Below, piece by piece: positions 1 to 9,185 of a stretch of 32,737 nucleotides of DNA. Both the position numbers and the translations under genes were made by a program. Position 1 is the stretch's first letter. Every line of letters begins with the position of its first letter. Under the pieces are notes generated by a model. That model made no database searches and had not been told where the DNA came from. It saw only the letters and a program-made list of their open reading frames with translations. The stretch comes from Gammaproteobacteria bacterium. GTDB lineage: Bacteria > Pseudomonadota > Gammaproteobacteria > Pseudomonadales > Azotimanducaceae. The stretch spans positions 4,128-36,864 of the forward strand of contig PBAA01000018.1 in the NCBI GenBank assembly GCA_002715785.1, read 5' to 3'.

Positions 1-749
1 TACTGGCCTTAAGCGCCGATGAAATTCGACAAATCCGCGGCGATCGCATTGCAATGATTTTTCAAGAACCGATGTCGTCGTTGAATCCAGTCCTGACCAT
101 TGGGAAGCAAGTGGCGGAACCCATTTGCTTACACCGTGACAAGGATTGGAGCGAGGCTATGGAGATGGCCGGTAGTTTGCTCGCCAAGGTAGCGATTCCT
201 GATGCAACGGAGCGACTTGGCGACTATCCCCACCAATTCTCTGGCGGAATGCGTCAGCGTGTCATGATTGCTATGGCGTTAGCGTGCCAGCCCAGATTGA
301 TCATCGCTGACGAACCAACAACAGCGCTCGATGTCACGGTTCAAGCGCAAATTCTTGCGTTGCTCAAAGAACTGACGGAACAGTCTCAGGCTGCATTGAT
401 ACTCATTACCCATGATCTGGGCGTCGTCGCCCGCTATGCAGATCGCGTTGCAGTGATGTATGGCGGAAGGATTGTGGAAACGGCGGATGCGAAAGAGCTC
501 TACGCGAATCCAGCGCATCCATATACCGTCGGTTTGATGGCGTCCATCCCGGGTATCGAAGGCGACGCCGGCACGCGACTGATCACCATTGACGGACAAC
601 CACCGGATCTGGCGTATCTTCCGCCGGGATGCGCGTTTGCGCCGCGATGTCAGCATGCGCACGAGGCCTGTGGGAGCGGGATCCCAACCTTAGAATCGGT
701 GCTCCAAAACCCAAGTCATCGCCGCGCCTGTTTTGGATACCCGTCATGA
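1..749 (+). CDS. Peptide/nickel-type ABC transporter ATP-binding protein (DppD/OppD-like), 5' truncated by window edge
   Basis: The frame is open from base 3 ([29 protein letters not shown]...). Q-loop [10 protein letters not shown], signature FSGGMRQRV, Walker [13 protein letters not shown], and C-terminal oligopeptide-transporter motif [15 protein letters not shown]. Confidence 0.93.
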   Translation, partial: LALSADEIRQIRGDRIAMIFQEPMSSLNPVLTIGKQVAEPICLHRDKDWSEAMEMAGSLLAKVAIPDATERLGDYPHQFSGGMRQRVMIAMALACQPRLIIADEPTTALDVTVQAQILALLKELTEQSQAALILITHDLGVVARYADRVAVMYGGRIVETADAKELYANPAHPYTVGLMASIPGIEGDAGTRLITIDGQPPDLAYLPPGCAFAPRCQHAHEACGSGIPTLESVLQNPSHRRACFGYPS

Positions 750-1765
750 ATCTGGCGATGAACGAAAAGCCTCTGCTCAAAGTCAATGACCTCAAAGTTC
801 ATTTCTCTCTCACGGAGGGCTTCCTGGAGAAGGAGGTTGGAAGTGTAAAAGCGGTGGACGGCGTATCTTTTGAGCTGCGGCGCGGTGAGACTTTTGGTCT
901 GGTGGGCGAAAGTGGGTGCGGTAAATCGACCACGGCACTTGCTGTGTTGCGAATGCAACCCCTGACCGGCGGCTTAATCGAGTTCGAGGGGAACGACATC
1001 ACGCGACTCGAACCACACCAAATGCGCCCGGTAAGGCGCCGGATGCAGATGGTGTATCAGGATCCTTTCGGTTCGCTGAATCCGCGGATGCAAATTCGCG
1101 ACATTATTGGTGAGCCCCTGCTAGTCCATGGTCTTGCAACTAACCGACGGTTGTTTCGGGAGAGGATTGACGAACTTATGGACATGGTGGGACTACTACC
1201 AGACATGTCGGATCGCTATCCGCATGAGTTTAGTGGAGGTCAACGTCAACGTATCGGCATCGCGCGTGCGCTGGCATTGGAACCAAGTCTTATTATTTGC
1301 GATGAACCTGTGTCAGCGTTGGATGTCTCGATTCAGGCGCAGGTTTTGAACCTGCTGATGGACTTGCAGAGGGAACTTGGTCTTACGTACCTGTTTATTG
1401 CACACGACCTTTCTGTAGTTCGCCATATCAGTGACCGTATCGGCGTGATGTATCTAGGGCGCATCGTGGAAATCGCAGGACGTGACGAACTATTTGCTCA
1501 TCCGAGGCATCCTTATACCCAAGCACTGCTGGCTTCGGTTCCGCTTCCCGACCCGGCTTTGGAAGCAACGCGTTCTCAGCAGCTGATCGTTGGCGAAGTA
1601 CCGAGCCCCAAAACCCCCCCTCCGGGGTGCCACTTTCATCCTCGCTGCCCAAAGGTTATGGGCGTTTGCCGGGAGGAGTCGCCAATCTTAGAGTCGAATC
1701 GGGGCGCATTATTGTCAAATCATCAGGACGAATCCCGGGTCGCTTGCCATCTATATGACGCCTAG
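746..1765 (+). CDS. Peptide ABC transporter ATP-binding protein (DppF/OppF-like)
   Basis: ATG at 746 overlaps the preceding TGA (ATGA). Walker [22 protein letters not shown], signature [15 protein letters not shown], Walker [14 protein letters not shown]-terminal GCHFHPRCP. Confidence 0.93.
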   Translation: MNLAMNEKPLLKVNDLKVHFSLTEGFLEKEVGSVKAVDGVSFELRRGETFGLVGESGCGKSTTALAVLRMQPLTGGLIEFEGNDITRLEPHQMRPVRRRMQMVYQDPFGSLNPRMQIRDIIGEPLLVHGLATNRRLFRERIDELMDMVGLLPDMSDRYPHEFSGGQRQRIGIARALALEPSLIICDEPVSALDVSIQAQVLNLLMDLQRELGLTYLFIAHDLSVVRHISDRIGVMYLGRIVEIAGRDELFAHPRHPYTQALLASVPLPDPALEATRSQQLIVGEVPSPKTPPPGCHFHPRCPKVMGVCREESPILESNRGALLSNHQDESRVACHLYDA

Positions 1766-1806
1766 TTCTTCGTGTGTGACATCGAGGAAACGGGGGTTTC
1801 CACCAA

Positions 1807-2940
1807 ATGAGTTACGCTACCTCCGTGTCGGATCGTGAGGTGGGCATGAACGATCGTTATTTTGTTGAAGGTCAAAATCGAGCGGGTACGCTCGATAACC
1901 GTGGCACGTTGATTTTTGACGACGACGACCGTTTGGATAAACAAATCCTAGAGACATACTGGCGATGTGGCTTTTACGTCTTTGAGCGAGCGCTTTCCTC
2001 GACTGAGCGCGACGAATTGGTCTCAGATTTTGAGGCGTTACTTGATCGCCTGCCTAGTGATCGCGAGTCGAAGGTCGATCATCAAGGTCGGCCAGCCGCA
2101 GGTTTGGGCTTTACGAGGCCGAGCTTTCGTTTTGCAAAACCTCTGTCCGATCCGCATGGCGGTAGTGCGCTGAGTGGAGGCCGTTACGAGTCGAAGATGA
2201 CGGAGCCGAAGCCGCCAGATGACGCTCCCGACGAAGTGTTGTTGAATATTTCGGGGTGCCTGCAACTGATGGACGCGTGCCTTCGTCTGTATGGGCACCC
2301 ACAATTACTTCGAGTAGCGGAAACAATTAATGGCCCAGATTTCACGCCTTTTACCGACACTATTTGGGTGAAGCAAGCTGGTCTTGGTCCTTCTGTCGCC
2401 TGGCATCAAGACGGCACCACGCATTGGGATAAACCGGACCTCGATCGCGGGACGCACGGATTTAATTTCATGGTGCAGCTATACGATACGACCCCCGAAA
2501 ACGCGCTATGGGTGGTGCCTGGCAGCCATGACCGGGGAAAAATTGATATCAAAAAAAGAGTCGAAGAGAACGGTTCGGACCAGTTGCCAGACGCAGTTCC
2601 GATGCTTATGAAAGCCGGCGACGTAGCAATTTGTAATCGTCAGGTTCTGCATGGGTCCTTCGCCAATACGTCTGCTGCCAAACGGGCCACGTTTGTGTTT
2701 GGGTTTCATCGAAGGTCGTCGGTATTAGGCGTACAGGGATGGGCAAAAAATCCATACGACGAAGACTACGTGACCACACGTTCCCGAATCATTCCCATTG
2801 CCGTTGACGCGCGTTCTCAACACTTTGATGATGAAGATCCCTATGTTTATGTCCCGTTACGCGACGAAAGTCACCGGTATTCAAAAGAGACCCGGAAAGA
2901 CGCGATCGCGAACTACAATTTAAACGACATTGGTCTCTGA
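1807..2940 (+). CDS. Phytanoyl-CoA dioxygenase (PhyH) family Fe(II)/2-oxoglutarate-dependent oxygenase
   Basis: 377 aa. HxD motif in VAWHQDGTTHW; distal His and Arg in VLHGSFANTSAAKRATFVFGFHRR; typical PhyH N-terminus (YWRCGFYVFERALSSTERDELVSDFE). Confidence 0.88.
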   Translation: MSYATSVSDREVGMNDRYFVEGQNRAGTLDNRGTLIFDDDDRLDKQILETYWRCGFYVFERALSSTERDELVSDFEALLDRLPSDRESKVDHQGRPAAGLGFTRPSFRFAKPLSDPHGGSALSGGRYESKMTEPKPPDDAPDEVLLNISGCLQLMDACLRLYGHPQLLRVAETINGPDFTPFTDTIWVKQAGLGPSVAWHQDGTTHWDKPDLDRGTHGFNFMVQLYDTTPENALWVVPGSHDRGKIDIKKRVEENGSDQLPDAVPMLMKAGDVAICNRQVLHGSFANTSAAKRATFVFGFHRRSSVLGVQGWAKNPYDEDYVTTRSRIIPIAVDARSQHFDDEDPYVYVPLRDESHRYSKETRKDAIANYNLNDIGL

Positions 2941-3080
2941 CCGGCGGCTCGGCATTCGATACATCGAACATTTGGGATTAACCGCGTTACTTGCATACGA
3001 CAATGTAGCGGTATGCCAGTCTCGCAGTTCGACTAAAACCAGACTCGTCGGTATTCCGCGAACTGAGCGGCGTCACCTGG

Positions 3081-5342
3081 TTATTGATGCTTGTGGAAAC
3101 GAATCAACGGCCCCCCATTTTTTTCCGGTACAACCGGTAATTCGATAAATGAAGGTGTCGAAACGTCTTGGTGGATTTTCTGCAGCGCCGCGACCGGACG
3201 TGTTTCGTAAGCGATTCGCGTTCCGGTGTTTGGATTACGGTCGAATAGAGGGAAGTTGCTACTAGAAACATCTAATCGAATCTGGTGGCCTTTCTTGAAT
3301 ACGTTACTCGTGGCACCTAATTGGATGGTGATGGATACCGGTTGATCGTTGGTGTCATAGGTGCGTCTGAGAATGCCGTCGGCAATATTGTAGGCTGATC
3401 CGTCAGGATAGACGTCGACAAGTTTTGCAGTGAAGTCTGTGGATGGGGCATCGGTTGAAACGACGAGAGTCGCGCGAACATAGCCCGTGACTTCGACATC
3501 TTCGGCCAAAGGACTTGATGTGTAGGAGAGTACATCGGGACGGGATTCGATCGAGTTTTGCGGTTTAATCGCTGTCCCCGGGCCCATAAAAGCGCCGCCG
3601 CGAGTGGGGACCGGATTTAGAGGATTGTAGGTAAATACGTCGGCTGGGAGAGCGTCAAAGAGCGCCTCAAGTGCAAGTTGGCCGTCACCGCGTGGTTCGT
3701 GGGCATTTCCGCCGCTTTGGAGAAACAACTTGGTATCGACGGCTCTTGGCAGCGGCCATGTTTGTTCGTCGCGCCAACGGTTGTCGCCCATGACGAATAT
3801 TCTCACTGGCGCAGTTTTAGGTGCGTCGCGATCGTTTAGGTGATAGTCAAACCAGTCAAAACTGTTAGCAATCGAGACGAAGCGAAAATTCATCGTCGTA
3901 CTACCATCCGGGAGGACTACATTCTTGGCGTGGCCCCAAGGTCCGATAACAAGCCGCGACTTCATGGATACCGCTGCGTCGGGATGACCAAGTAGGGCCT
4001 TGAAGTCGTCTAGCTGGGTCTGAAGGAACGGGTCGTACCAACCTGCTAGCAGCAAAACGGGTGCCTTGGTGGTGCTTGCACGCCGGGTACCGTCCACCTG
4101 GTACCAAAAGGCGTCGCGTTGACGGTGGCTCGCCCAGTCGTTGTAAAAATCCACGTCGGCAATGGACCGATCGTCGGCTTCAATCACAGGGAAGCCATTC
4201 GCGCCCCGCTCAACGAGCTCGGGGGTGACGTTTTCGAAGGATTCAAAGTGCACGGTGTTGGCCCACCACAAAGCCGACTGAAGCGCAAAAGCGCCACCCC
4301 GGTATAACGTGCGAAAAAAATCTGTACTCGATTCGTAAATGTACATGGCGGATAGTGAAGGCGACTCATTGTCCGCGATTGCCCATTGCGTATAACCGAA
4401 GTAAGAACCTCCCCAGGTCCCGACCTTCCCGTTAAACCAGCGTTGTTGAGAGAGCCAACGTAACGTTGCCTGACCGTCGTGACGTTCGTGGAGGAACGGG
4501 ACGTATTCGCCGCCGGACTCATACCGACCGCGCGTCCCTTGTAGGACGACGGTGAATCCTTGTTCTGCCCAACCTCGTCCGATCAGGCGTGCGAACAGCG
4601 TCTGTTTGAGGGTGTTCGTATAGTTCAGCCGCACTAGGATGGTCGGCTGTTTTATGCCTGCACGAATTGGGTGATACACGTCTGCAACCAGTCGTACGCC
4701 ATCCACCGTCTCGAAAGATTGGCCGGTTTGGACACGAACTGCGTGTAACGGAGCTCGCCCTGCGATCTTCCAGACGAAAAATGCAGGTGCCGCAAGATAG
4801 CTCACCCAAACAAAGTAGCCGCCGATAGCAACCAGCGAAATAGTGGCCCCAACGATTCGGCGAAGTCGCCGTGGTCGGGAAATAGACGGTGGGTTAGGTT
4901 GACTCCCTTGAAGCGAAATGGTTCGAAAACCCCAAGTAATACAATAACTTGCTAATACCCAATGGAAGAAGATAGGGATAGAGCCGCCGGTCCAACGTTC
5001 CAAAGGATAGAGCCCCATTCGAACCGCATAGCGAGTCATCATCACCAATAGGTAGATTACCCCGAAGACGATTAACGCCTTGCCGAACCGTCGACCACGC
5101 CGAATAAAAAAACCGGACTCTTGAGTGAAATTTACGTTGACCCACGTTTGTAGTCCGAGAATCGTCAATTGAAAGAAAAGAAGCGGGGGATAATCGACAA
5201 CACCTGAATACCATTCCGACGACGGTGGTAGAAAGTCCACGCCCCCGAACTGAACGAGCATCTGTCCGATGACACGCCCGAGAAAGAGCAACTGCAAGAA
5301 CCAAAGTAATCGGACTATCAGTCGTTCGTTGAGGCGCGGCAT
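3081..5342 (-). CDS. CocE/NonD (X-Pro dipeptidyl-peptidase-like) family hydrolase with an N-terminal multi-span membrane domain
   Basis: 753 aa. Nucleophile motif GTWGGSYFGYTQWAIA, Asp region LLLAGWYDPFLQTQLDDF, His region LVIGPWGHAKNV, then a C-terminal jelly-roll-like region. About 200 N-terminal residues are rich in hydrophobic helices. Confidence 0.87.
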   Translation of the reverse strand: MPRLNERLIVRLLWFLQLLFLGRVIGQMLVQFGGVDFLPPSSEWYSGVVDYPPLLFFQLTILGLQTWVNVNFTQESGFFIRRGRRFGKALIVFGVIYLLVMMTRYAVRMGLYPLERWTGGSIPIFFHWVLASYCITWGFRTISLQGSQPNPPSISRPRRLRRIVGATISLVAIGGYFVWVSYLAAPAFFVWKIAGRAPLHAVRVQTGQSFETVDGVRLVADVYHPIRAGIKQPTILVRLNYTNTLKQTLFARLIGRGWAEQGFTVVLQGTRGRYESGGEYVPFLHERHDGQATLRWLSQQRWFNGKVGTWGGSYFGYTQWAIADNESPSLSAMYIYESSTDFFRTLYRGGAFALQSALWWANTVHFESFENVTPELVERGANGFPVIEADDRSIADVDFYNDWASHRQRDAFWYQVDGTRRASTTKAPVLLLAGWYDPFLQTQLDDFKALLGHPDAAVSMKSRLVIGPWGHAKNVVLPDGSTTMNFRFVSIANSFDWFDYHLNDRDAPKTAPVRIFVMGDNRWRDEQTWPLPRAVDTKLFLQSGGNAHEPRGDGQLALEALFDALPADVFTYNPLNPVPTRGGAFMGPGTAIKPQNSIESRPDVLSYTSSPLAEDVEVTGYVRATLVVSTDAPSTDFTAKLVDVYPDGSAYNIADGILRRTYDTNDQPVSITIQLGATSNVFKKGHQIRLDVSSSNFPLFDRNPNTGTRIAYETRPVAALQKIHQDVSTPSFIELPVVPEKNGGPLIRFHKHQ

Positions 5343-5374
5343 GGCTGGTGACAGGAACGTCCTACCTATGAGAC

Positions 5375-6499
5375 CTAGACATTAGTGCCGAACAAGTCGG
5401 ATTTATAGCGAATTTCGAATCCGTTGGCGGCGACGTCGATAGCCGCACCGGGACACACAAGCCGACCGTTGGACCCGAACATCAGGGATTCGTCAGTGAT
5501 GTCTGTCTCAAGCAACAGCGTTCCAAAAGCGCCTTCCTGAGCGATCACACCGTCGTCAAATTCGTTCGCGAGACAAAGAGCGGCGCGGGTCAGAAGGCTC
5601 GTTTCGCCCACTTGCGCGCCGATAATGATCGGAATGTGCGCGTCAGAAAGAAGGCGGGCAATGGCACGTGATCGAATTAACCCGCCCATCTTGGAAACTC
5701 TGACGTTAACGAAGACGTTGTCGTTGGTTGTGTCGATGGGTTCGAAATGGCCTTTGTTCAAAAATGATTCGTCGAGAATAATCGGAACAGGCGTTTTTGC
5801 GAGCAAACGGTTGAGTTCACCAAAGGCGCGAGGTTGGAGCGGTTCTTCGAGGGCGTAAGGCGTACACGAGAGTTCACTAAGGTAGGCTAATACCTCCCCC
5901 GCGGTTTCCCAAATATTGTTGGCGTCGAGTCGTATACGGGCTTCAGGTGCGGCGTTTAGAACCAGCGAAAGCTTTTCGCTGTCGTTCTTTTCCTCTCCCG
6001 TGATTTTCACCTTGAAGTCGTCGAAGCCGAGCGCGACGTAGCGTGTAACAAGCTCAGCGAACGCTGTCTGGGAGTTATCTCCAAGGACCGCCGTATACTG
6101 AAAGGTGCCGGAAAGTGGCCGTGTACCGAGCGTCGCTTCGATACTCTGACCAAGATCTTTCGACATGGCGTCAAGTAGCGATAGCTCGATCGCACACCAT
6201 GCGGCTGGGTTGGTATCAATCTGATGCTCGTGCTGATCAATCCACGTGGCGAGGTCGCTCACGGAGTGGATATTGTCGGTGAGGTCGGTAGTGTGTTGTT
6301 CAAGAAACGCAAGGCAGCCAGAGAGGGTCTCGCTTGTCACATACTCTCGAGGGCATCCTTCACCGAAACCAACGTGCTCGTTCAGTGTACGGGTTCTTAC
6401 CAGTATCGTTTGGGTACGAGATCGATCAGCGCTGTGATGTTTGAAATTGAGACGAAAGGGAATCTCGAGCGTTCGTGCTTGTATGTCGCGGATATTCAT
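5375..6499 (-). CDS. Enolase-superfamily enzyme (mandelate racemase/muconate lactonizing subgroup; dipeptide-epimerase or N-acylamino-acid-racemase-like)
   Basis: 374 aa. KxK motif FKVKITG, metal ligands RLDANNIW / ALEEPLQP / ILDESFL, distal Lys motif VNVRVSKMGG, C-terminal IIIGAQVGETSLLTRAA. Confidence 0.85.
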   Translation of the reverse strand: MNIRDIQARTLEIPFRLNFKHHSADRSRTQTILVRTRTLNEHVGFGEGCPREYVTSETLSGCLAFLEQHTTDLTDNIHSVSDLATWIDQHEHQIDTNPAAWCAIELSLLDAMSKDLGQSIEATLGTRPLSGTFQYTAVLGDNSQTAFAELVTRYVALGFDDFKVKITGEEKNDSEKLSLVLNAAPEARIRLDANNIWETAGEVLAYLSELSCTPYALEEPLQPRAFGELNRLLAKTPVPIILDESFLNKGHFEPIDTTNDNVFVNVRVSKMGGLIRSRAIARLLSDAHIPIIIGAQVGETSLLTRAALCLANEFDDGVIAQEGAFGTLLLETDITDESLMFGSNGRLVCPGAAIDVAANGFEIRYKSDLFGTNV

Positions 6500-8181
6500 G
6501 GCACACGGTACGCCGATATATCGAACGAAAAATCCTTTTGATATTGCAAGATTAATGGTTTGAACTGGCTTTCTCTTTGACCTGCGGCCAGATAATGTAA
6601 TTTATACGCCTCGCTGGTCCCTGGTTTGAGCTGGACCACTTCTAGTTCGTTGAGGCGGCCACTCAATCGTTTGGTTTGGTATTCCATATTCATGTCCTGA
6701 AATTGGCCGTCGACGTACTCTGCGAACTCCTTCGTGTTGATATGCAGGCCGCTAACCAACTCGACGTAGATGAGGTATTTCATCTCGATCTCGTTGGCTA
6801 GCGCTTGATAGAAGCGCACGTCGACATCGAAGTGAGACTTGGCTGCATTAATCGCATCAATTAGTTGGCTTTCATAAAGCTTTTCGCCGGTAATGTTGGT
6901 GATGCCTTTACCCTTTTGGGAAAACTGAAGTGTGGGTGTCGACAGGAACACGCTGCCGACTGTGACGATGTCATTCATGTTGTAACGATAGAGCCCGGCA
7001 GGCGTAGTCACAAAAACGTAATACGACTCGCCGCTCTCAAGCTCGTGTAGGGCCAGGAACTTGGGTCGGCCCTGCTCCCACTCGTTTTTTTGCGCGAACT
7101 CAAAAAAATTCTCGCTAATCGTTGGGATGCCTTCGTTGGTCTGCGTGTCTAGCGTGATGGTTCCTCGACATTCGCTAGATAGGTACCCAAGGTCCGCAAC
7201 GCGGATCTTGGCGGGTAAATCCGGTCGAAGAGAATCCAATGAGATCCCGCAACTGCCTCCGGTCCAGGTGGTGACGAGTTTTAAAAAGGGCCACACATCT
7301 GCAAACGAAATACGATGGTTTTTCGCGGCGATGGCAGCGAGCTCTTTAGCACGCGTTGGATTTCGGTGCAGTCGACGTTGAATTGTTGTTCTAGTTTTTG
7401 CGTCGACTTCTTCCAAGAAGCGGCATGACCCTGTCGCAATATCGGCAATGAGCGCATCTAGGTTGTCGTTCGCGAGTTCGAGCAGTTTGTGGAACGTCGA
7501 CGGATTGGGGCTTGCCAGTAACGTGATGTCTTTGTGTGCAAGAGCCAAACGGCAGATGACGAGGTATTTGATCTCATAATCTTGGATAGAGAAAACGATG
7601 TTGGGTACGACAAACTTTCTTTGCGCTAGCCGGGGCATGGATTTATATACGTGTCCGGATGCGCTCCCGATGGGCGTGCCAGATTCTAAATAATCCTCGA
7701 TATCGGGACTTGCCATCCCGAGAATTCGACCTGCATATGCTTCCGGACAAGATTGGTATTGAAGAAACGTGAAAAGATTTTGCGAATCTTTCATTGAATC
7801 CAGCGTTTCCTGCAGTACGGGGATGTATTTGGGCCGGCCAGTGGTGCCGCTGGTTTGGTTGTACATAACGAAGGGCTTTGCGGTGAGGACGGCGGCCCGA
7901 GTTTTCTCTTGTTTTTCGATTAGCGGTCGCAGATCTTCGTACTCGTGTACGGGCACAATGTCCGCATAGTCCTTATGACTTTTGATCGAATCGAACTGGT
8001 GTCGACGACCAAATTCCGTGTCCGCATTGTCATTGAGTATTCTTTGGAGGGTTGTTAACTGAGTTTTTTGCGAGTTTTTGGCGTCGGTGACGAGGGGCTG
8101 ATAAAGCTTGCGACGAAGGACCCGCATTCTCAGGTCAAATAGGATATTGATGACGGAATCTGTGATCGAATGGAGCGTCAC
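6496..8181 (-). CDS. GH3 auxin-responsive promoter family protein (acyl-adenylating acyl-acid-amido synthetase)
   Basis: 561 aa. Adenylation motif MYNQTSGTTGRPKYIPV, YLSSECRGTI (GH3 motif II-like), LYRYNMNDIVTVG (motif III-like), and TNITGEKLYESQL, characteristic of GH3. Confidence 0.88.
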   Translation of the reverse strand: MTLHSITDSVINILFDLRMRVLRRKLYQPLVTDAKNSQKTQLTTLQRILNDNADTEFGRRHQFDSIKSHKDYADIVPVHEYEDLRPLIEKQEKTRAAVLTAKPFVMYNQTSGTTGRPKYIPVLQETLDSMKDSQNLFTFLQYQSCPEAYAGRILGMASPDIEDYLESGTPIGSASGHVYKSMPRLAQRKFVVPNIVFSIQDYEIKYLVICRLALAHKDITLLASPNPSTFHKLLELANDNLDALIADIATGSCRFLEEVDAKTRTTIQRRLHRNPTRAKELAAIAAKNHRISFADVWPFLKLVTTWTGGSCGISLDSLRPDLPAKIRVADLGYLSSECRGTITLDTQTNEGIPTISENFFEFAQKNEWEQGRPKFLALHELESGESYYVFVTTPAGLYRYNMNDIVTVGSVFLSTPTLQFSQKGKGITNITGEKLYESQLIDAINAAKSHFDVDVRFYQALANEIEMKYLIYVELVSGLHINTKEFAEYVDGQFQDMNMEYQTKRLSGRLNELEVVQLKPGTSEAYKLHYLAAGQRESQFKPLILQYQKDFSFDISAYRVP

Positions 8182-9071
8182 GGTGTTTGATCAATATCGC
8201 CTGAAAATGGCGTTTGCATTTGTGATACGAAGTCGAGCGGATAGCTTCGATTAAGCAATCCGAGTTCCTCGACGTGCCTTGATTTTGGAAGGAAATAGGT
8301 TCCGAAGAGGAGATCCCAAACAATAATATTGTTGCCGTAATTGGAGTTGGCTTCGTCCGATATGCGCGAATGGTGCCATCGATGCAGTTGAGGCCCACTA
8401 ATCAAGTAATTCAAAGGGCCTAATTGAAGCTCAATGTTGCAGTGTTGAAAAAATCCGTTGATGGAATAGAAAACAAAATAGAGTGCAAGTACGTCCTCGC
8501 GTACACCCAGGATGATGAAGGGCAAGGCGTCGAACAAAAATTGGAGTGTTTTATCGATGGGATGAAATCGCCCTACGTTTAACCAATAGAGCTTTTTCGG
8601 TGAATGATGAACAGCGTGAAATTTCCATAACCGACGCGTTTCGTGCATCCAACGATGCAGCCAATAGCGAAAGAAATCGGCGAATAGCACCATCAGACCG
8701 ACTTGCAGACCAATGTTCCACGCGTCTGGCCATAGGCCCAAGGTCCAGCTAGACGACTCTAGTGACGTAAGAACGTAATACGCCACCACAAACGATAATC
8801 CGCGGGGTAACAAGACCTGTACCACCAGCATAAAGAGAGCGTCGGCTGTAACGTCTGACGTTTTTGGTTTCCAATCGATCTTGTGCGGCGTCAGAAATTC
8901 GAACGCGATGACTGAGAAAGCGCCTAGGAAGACGGGCATGTACGTGCTGACATAGATCCCGGCACTGAGATTTAACAGGGTGAAAAAAATCCCGATACAA
9001 CCCACGATCACAATGGGATAGATCGAGTAAGACAGGTAGTGCGTTGCGGATTCCCTGAAACTCAAATACAC
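8178..9071 (-). CDS. Sterol desaturase / fatty acid hydroxylase superfamily membrane di-iron protein
   Basis: 297 aa, GTG start. Three His boxes HRWMH, HAVHH and HRWHH, with hydrophobic N-terminal segments. Confidence 0.9.
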   Translation of the reverse strand: MYLSFRESATHYLSYSIYPIVIVGCIGIFFTLLNLSAGIYVSTYMPVFLGAFSVIAFEFLTPHKIDWKPKTSDVTADALFMLVVQVLLPRGLSFVVAYYVLTSLESSSWTLGLWPDAWNIGLQVGLMVLFADFFRYWLHRWMHETRRLWKFHAVHHSPKKLYWLNVGRFHPIDKTLQFLFDALPFIILGVREDVLALYFVFYSINGFFQHCNIELQLGPLNYLISGPQLHRWHHSRISDEANSNYGNNIIVWDLLFGTYFLPKSRHVEELGLLNRSYPLDFVSQMQTPFSGDIDQTP

Positions 9072-9185
9072 GTCCTCACACGATGTCGTTGTCGACGCTC
9101 CGTCCTAGAATAAGACGGCCGGGGACGGAAACCTAATCTCTTAGGGTCAGTGTTCTCGCGGTGAAGAAGCCACCGAACGAGACGA

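Noticed and set aside
279-662. 127-aa minus-strand ORF within the DppD-like gene
   Set aside because: Antisense to a clear ABC ATPase, with Arg-rich, domain-free sequence; chance ORF.
4184-4522. 112-aa same-strand alternate-frame ORF inside the CocE gene
   Set aside because: Fully contained in a well-supported CDS, with no motif or ribosome-binding evidence.
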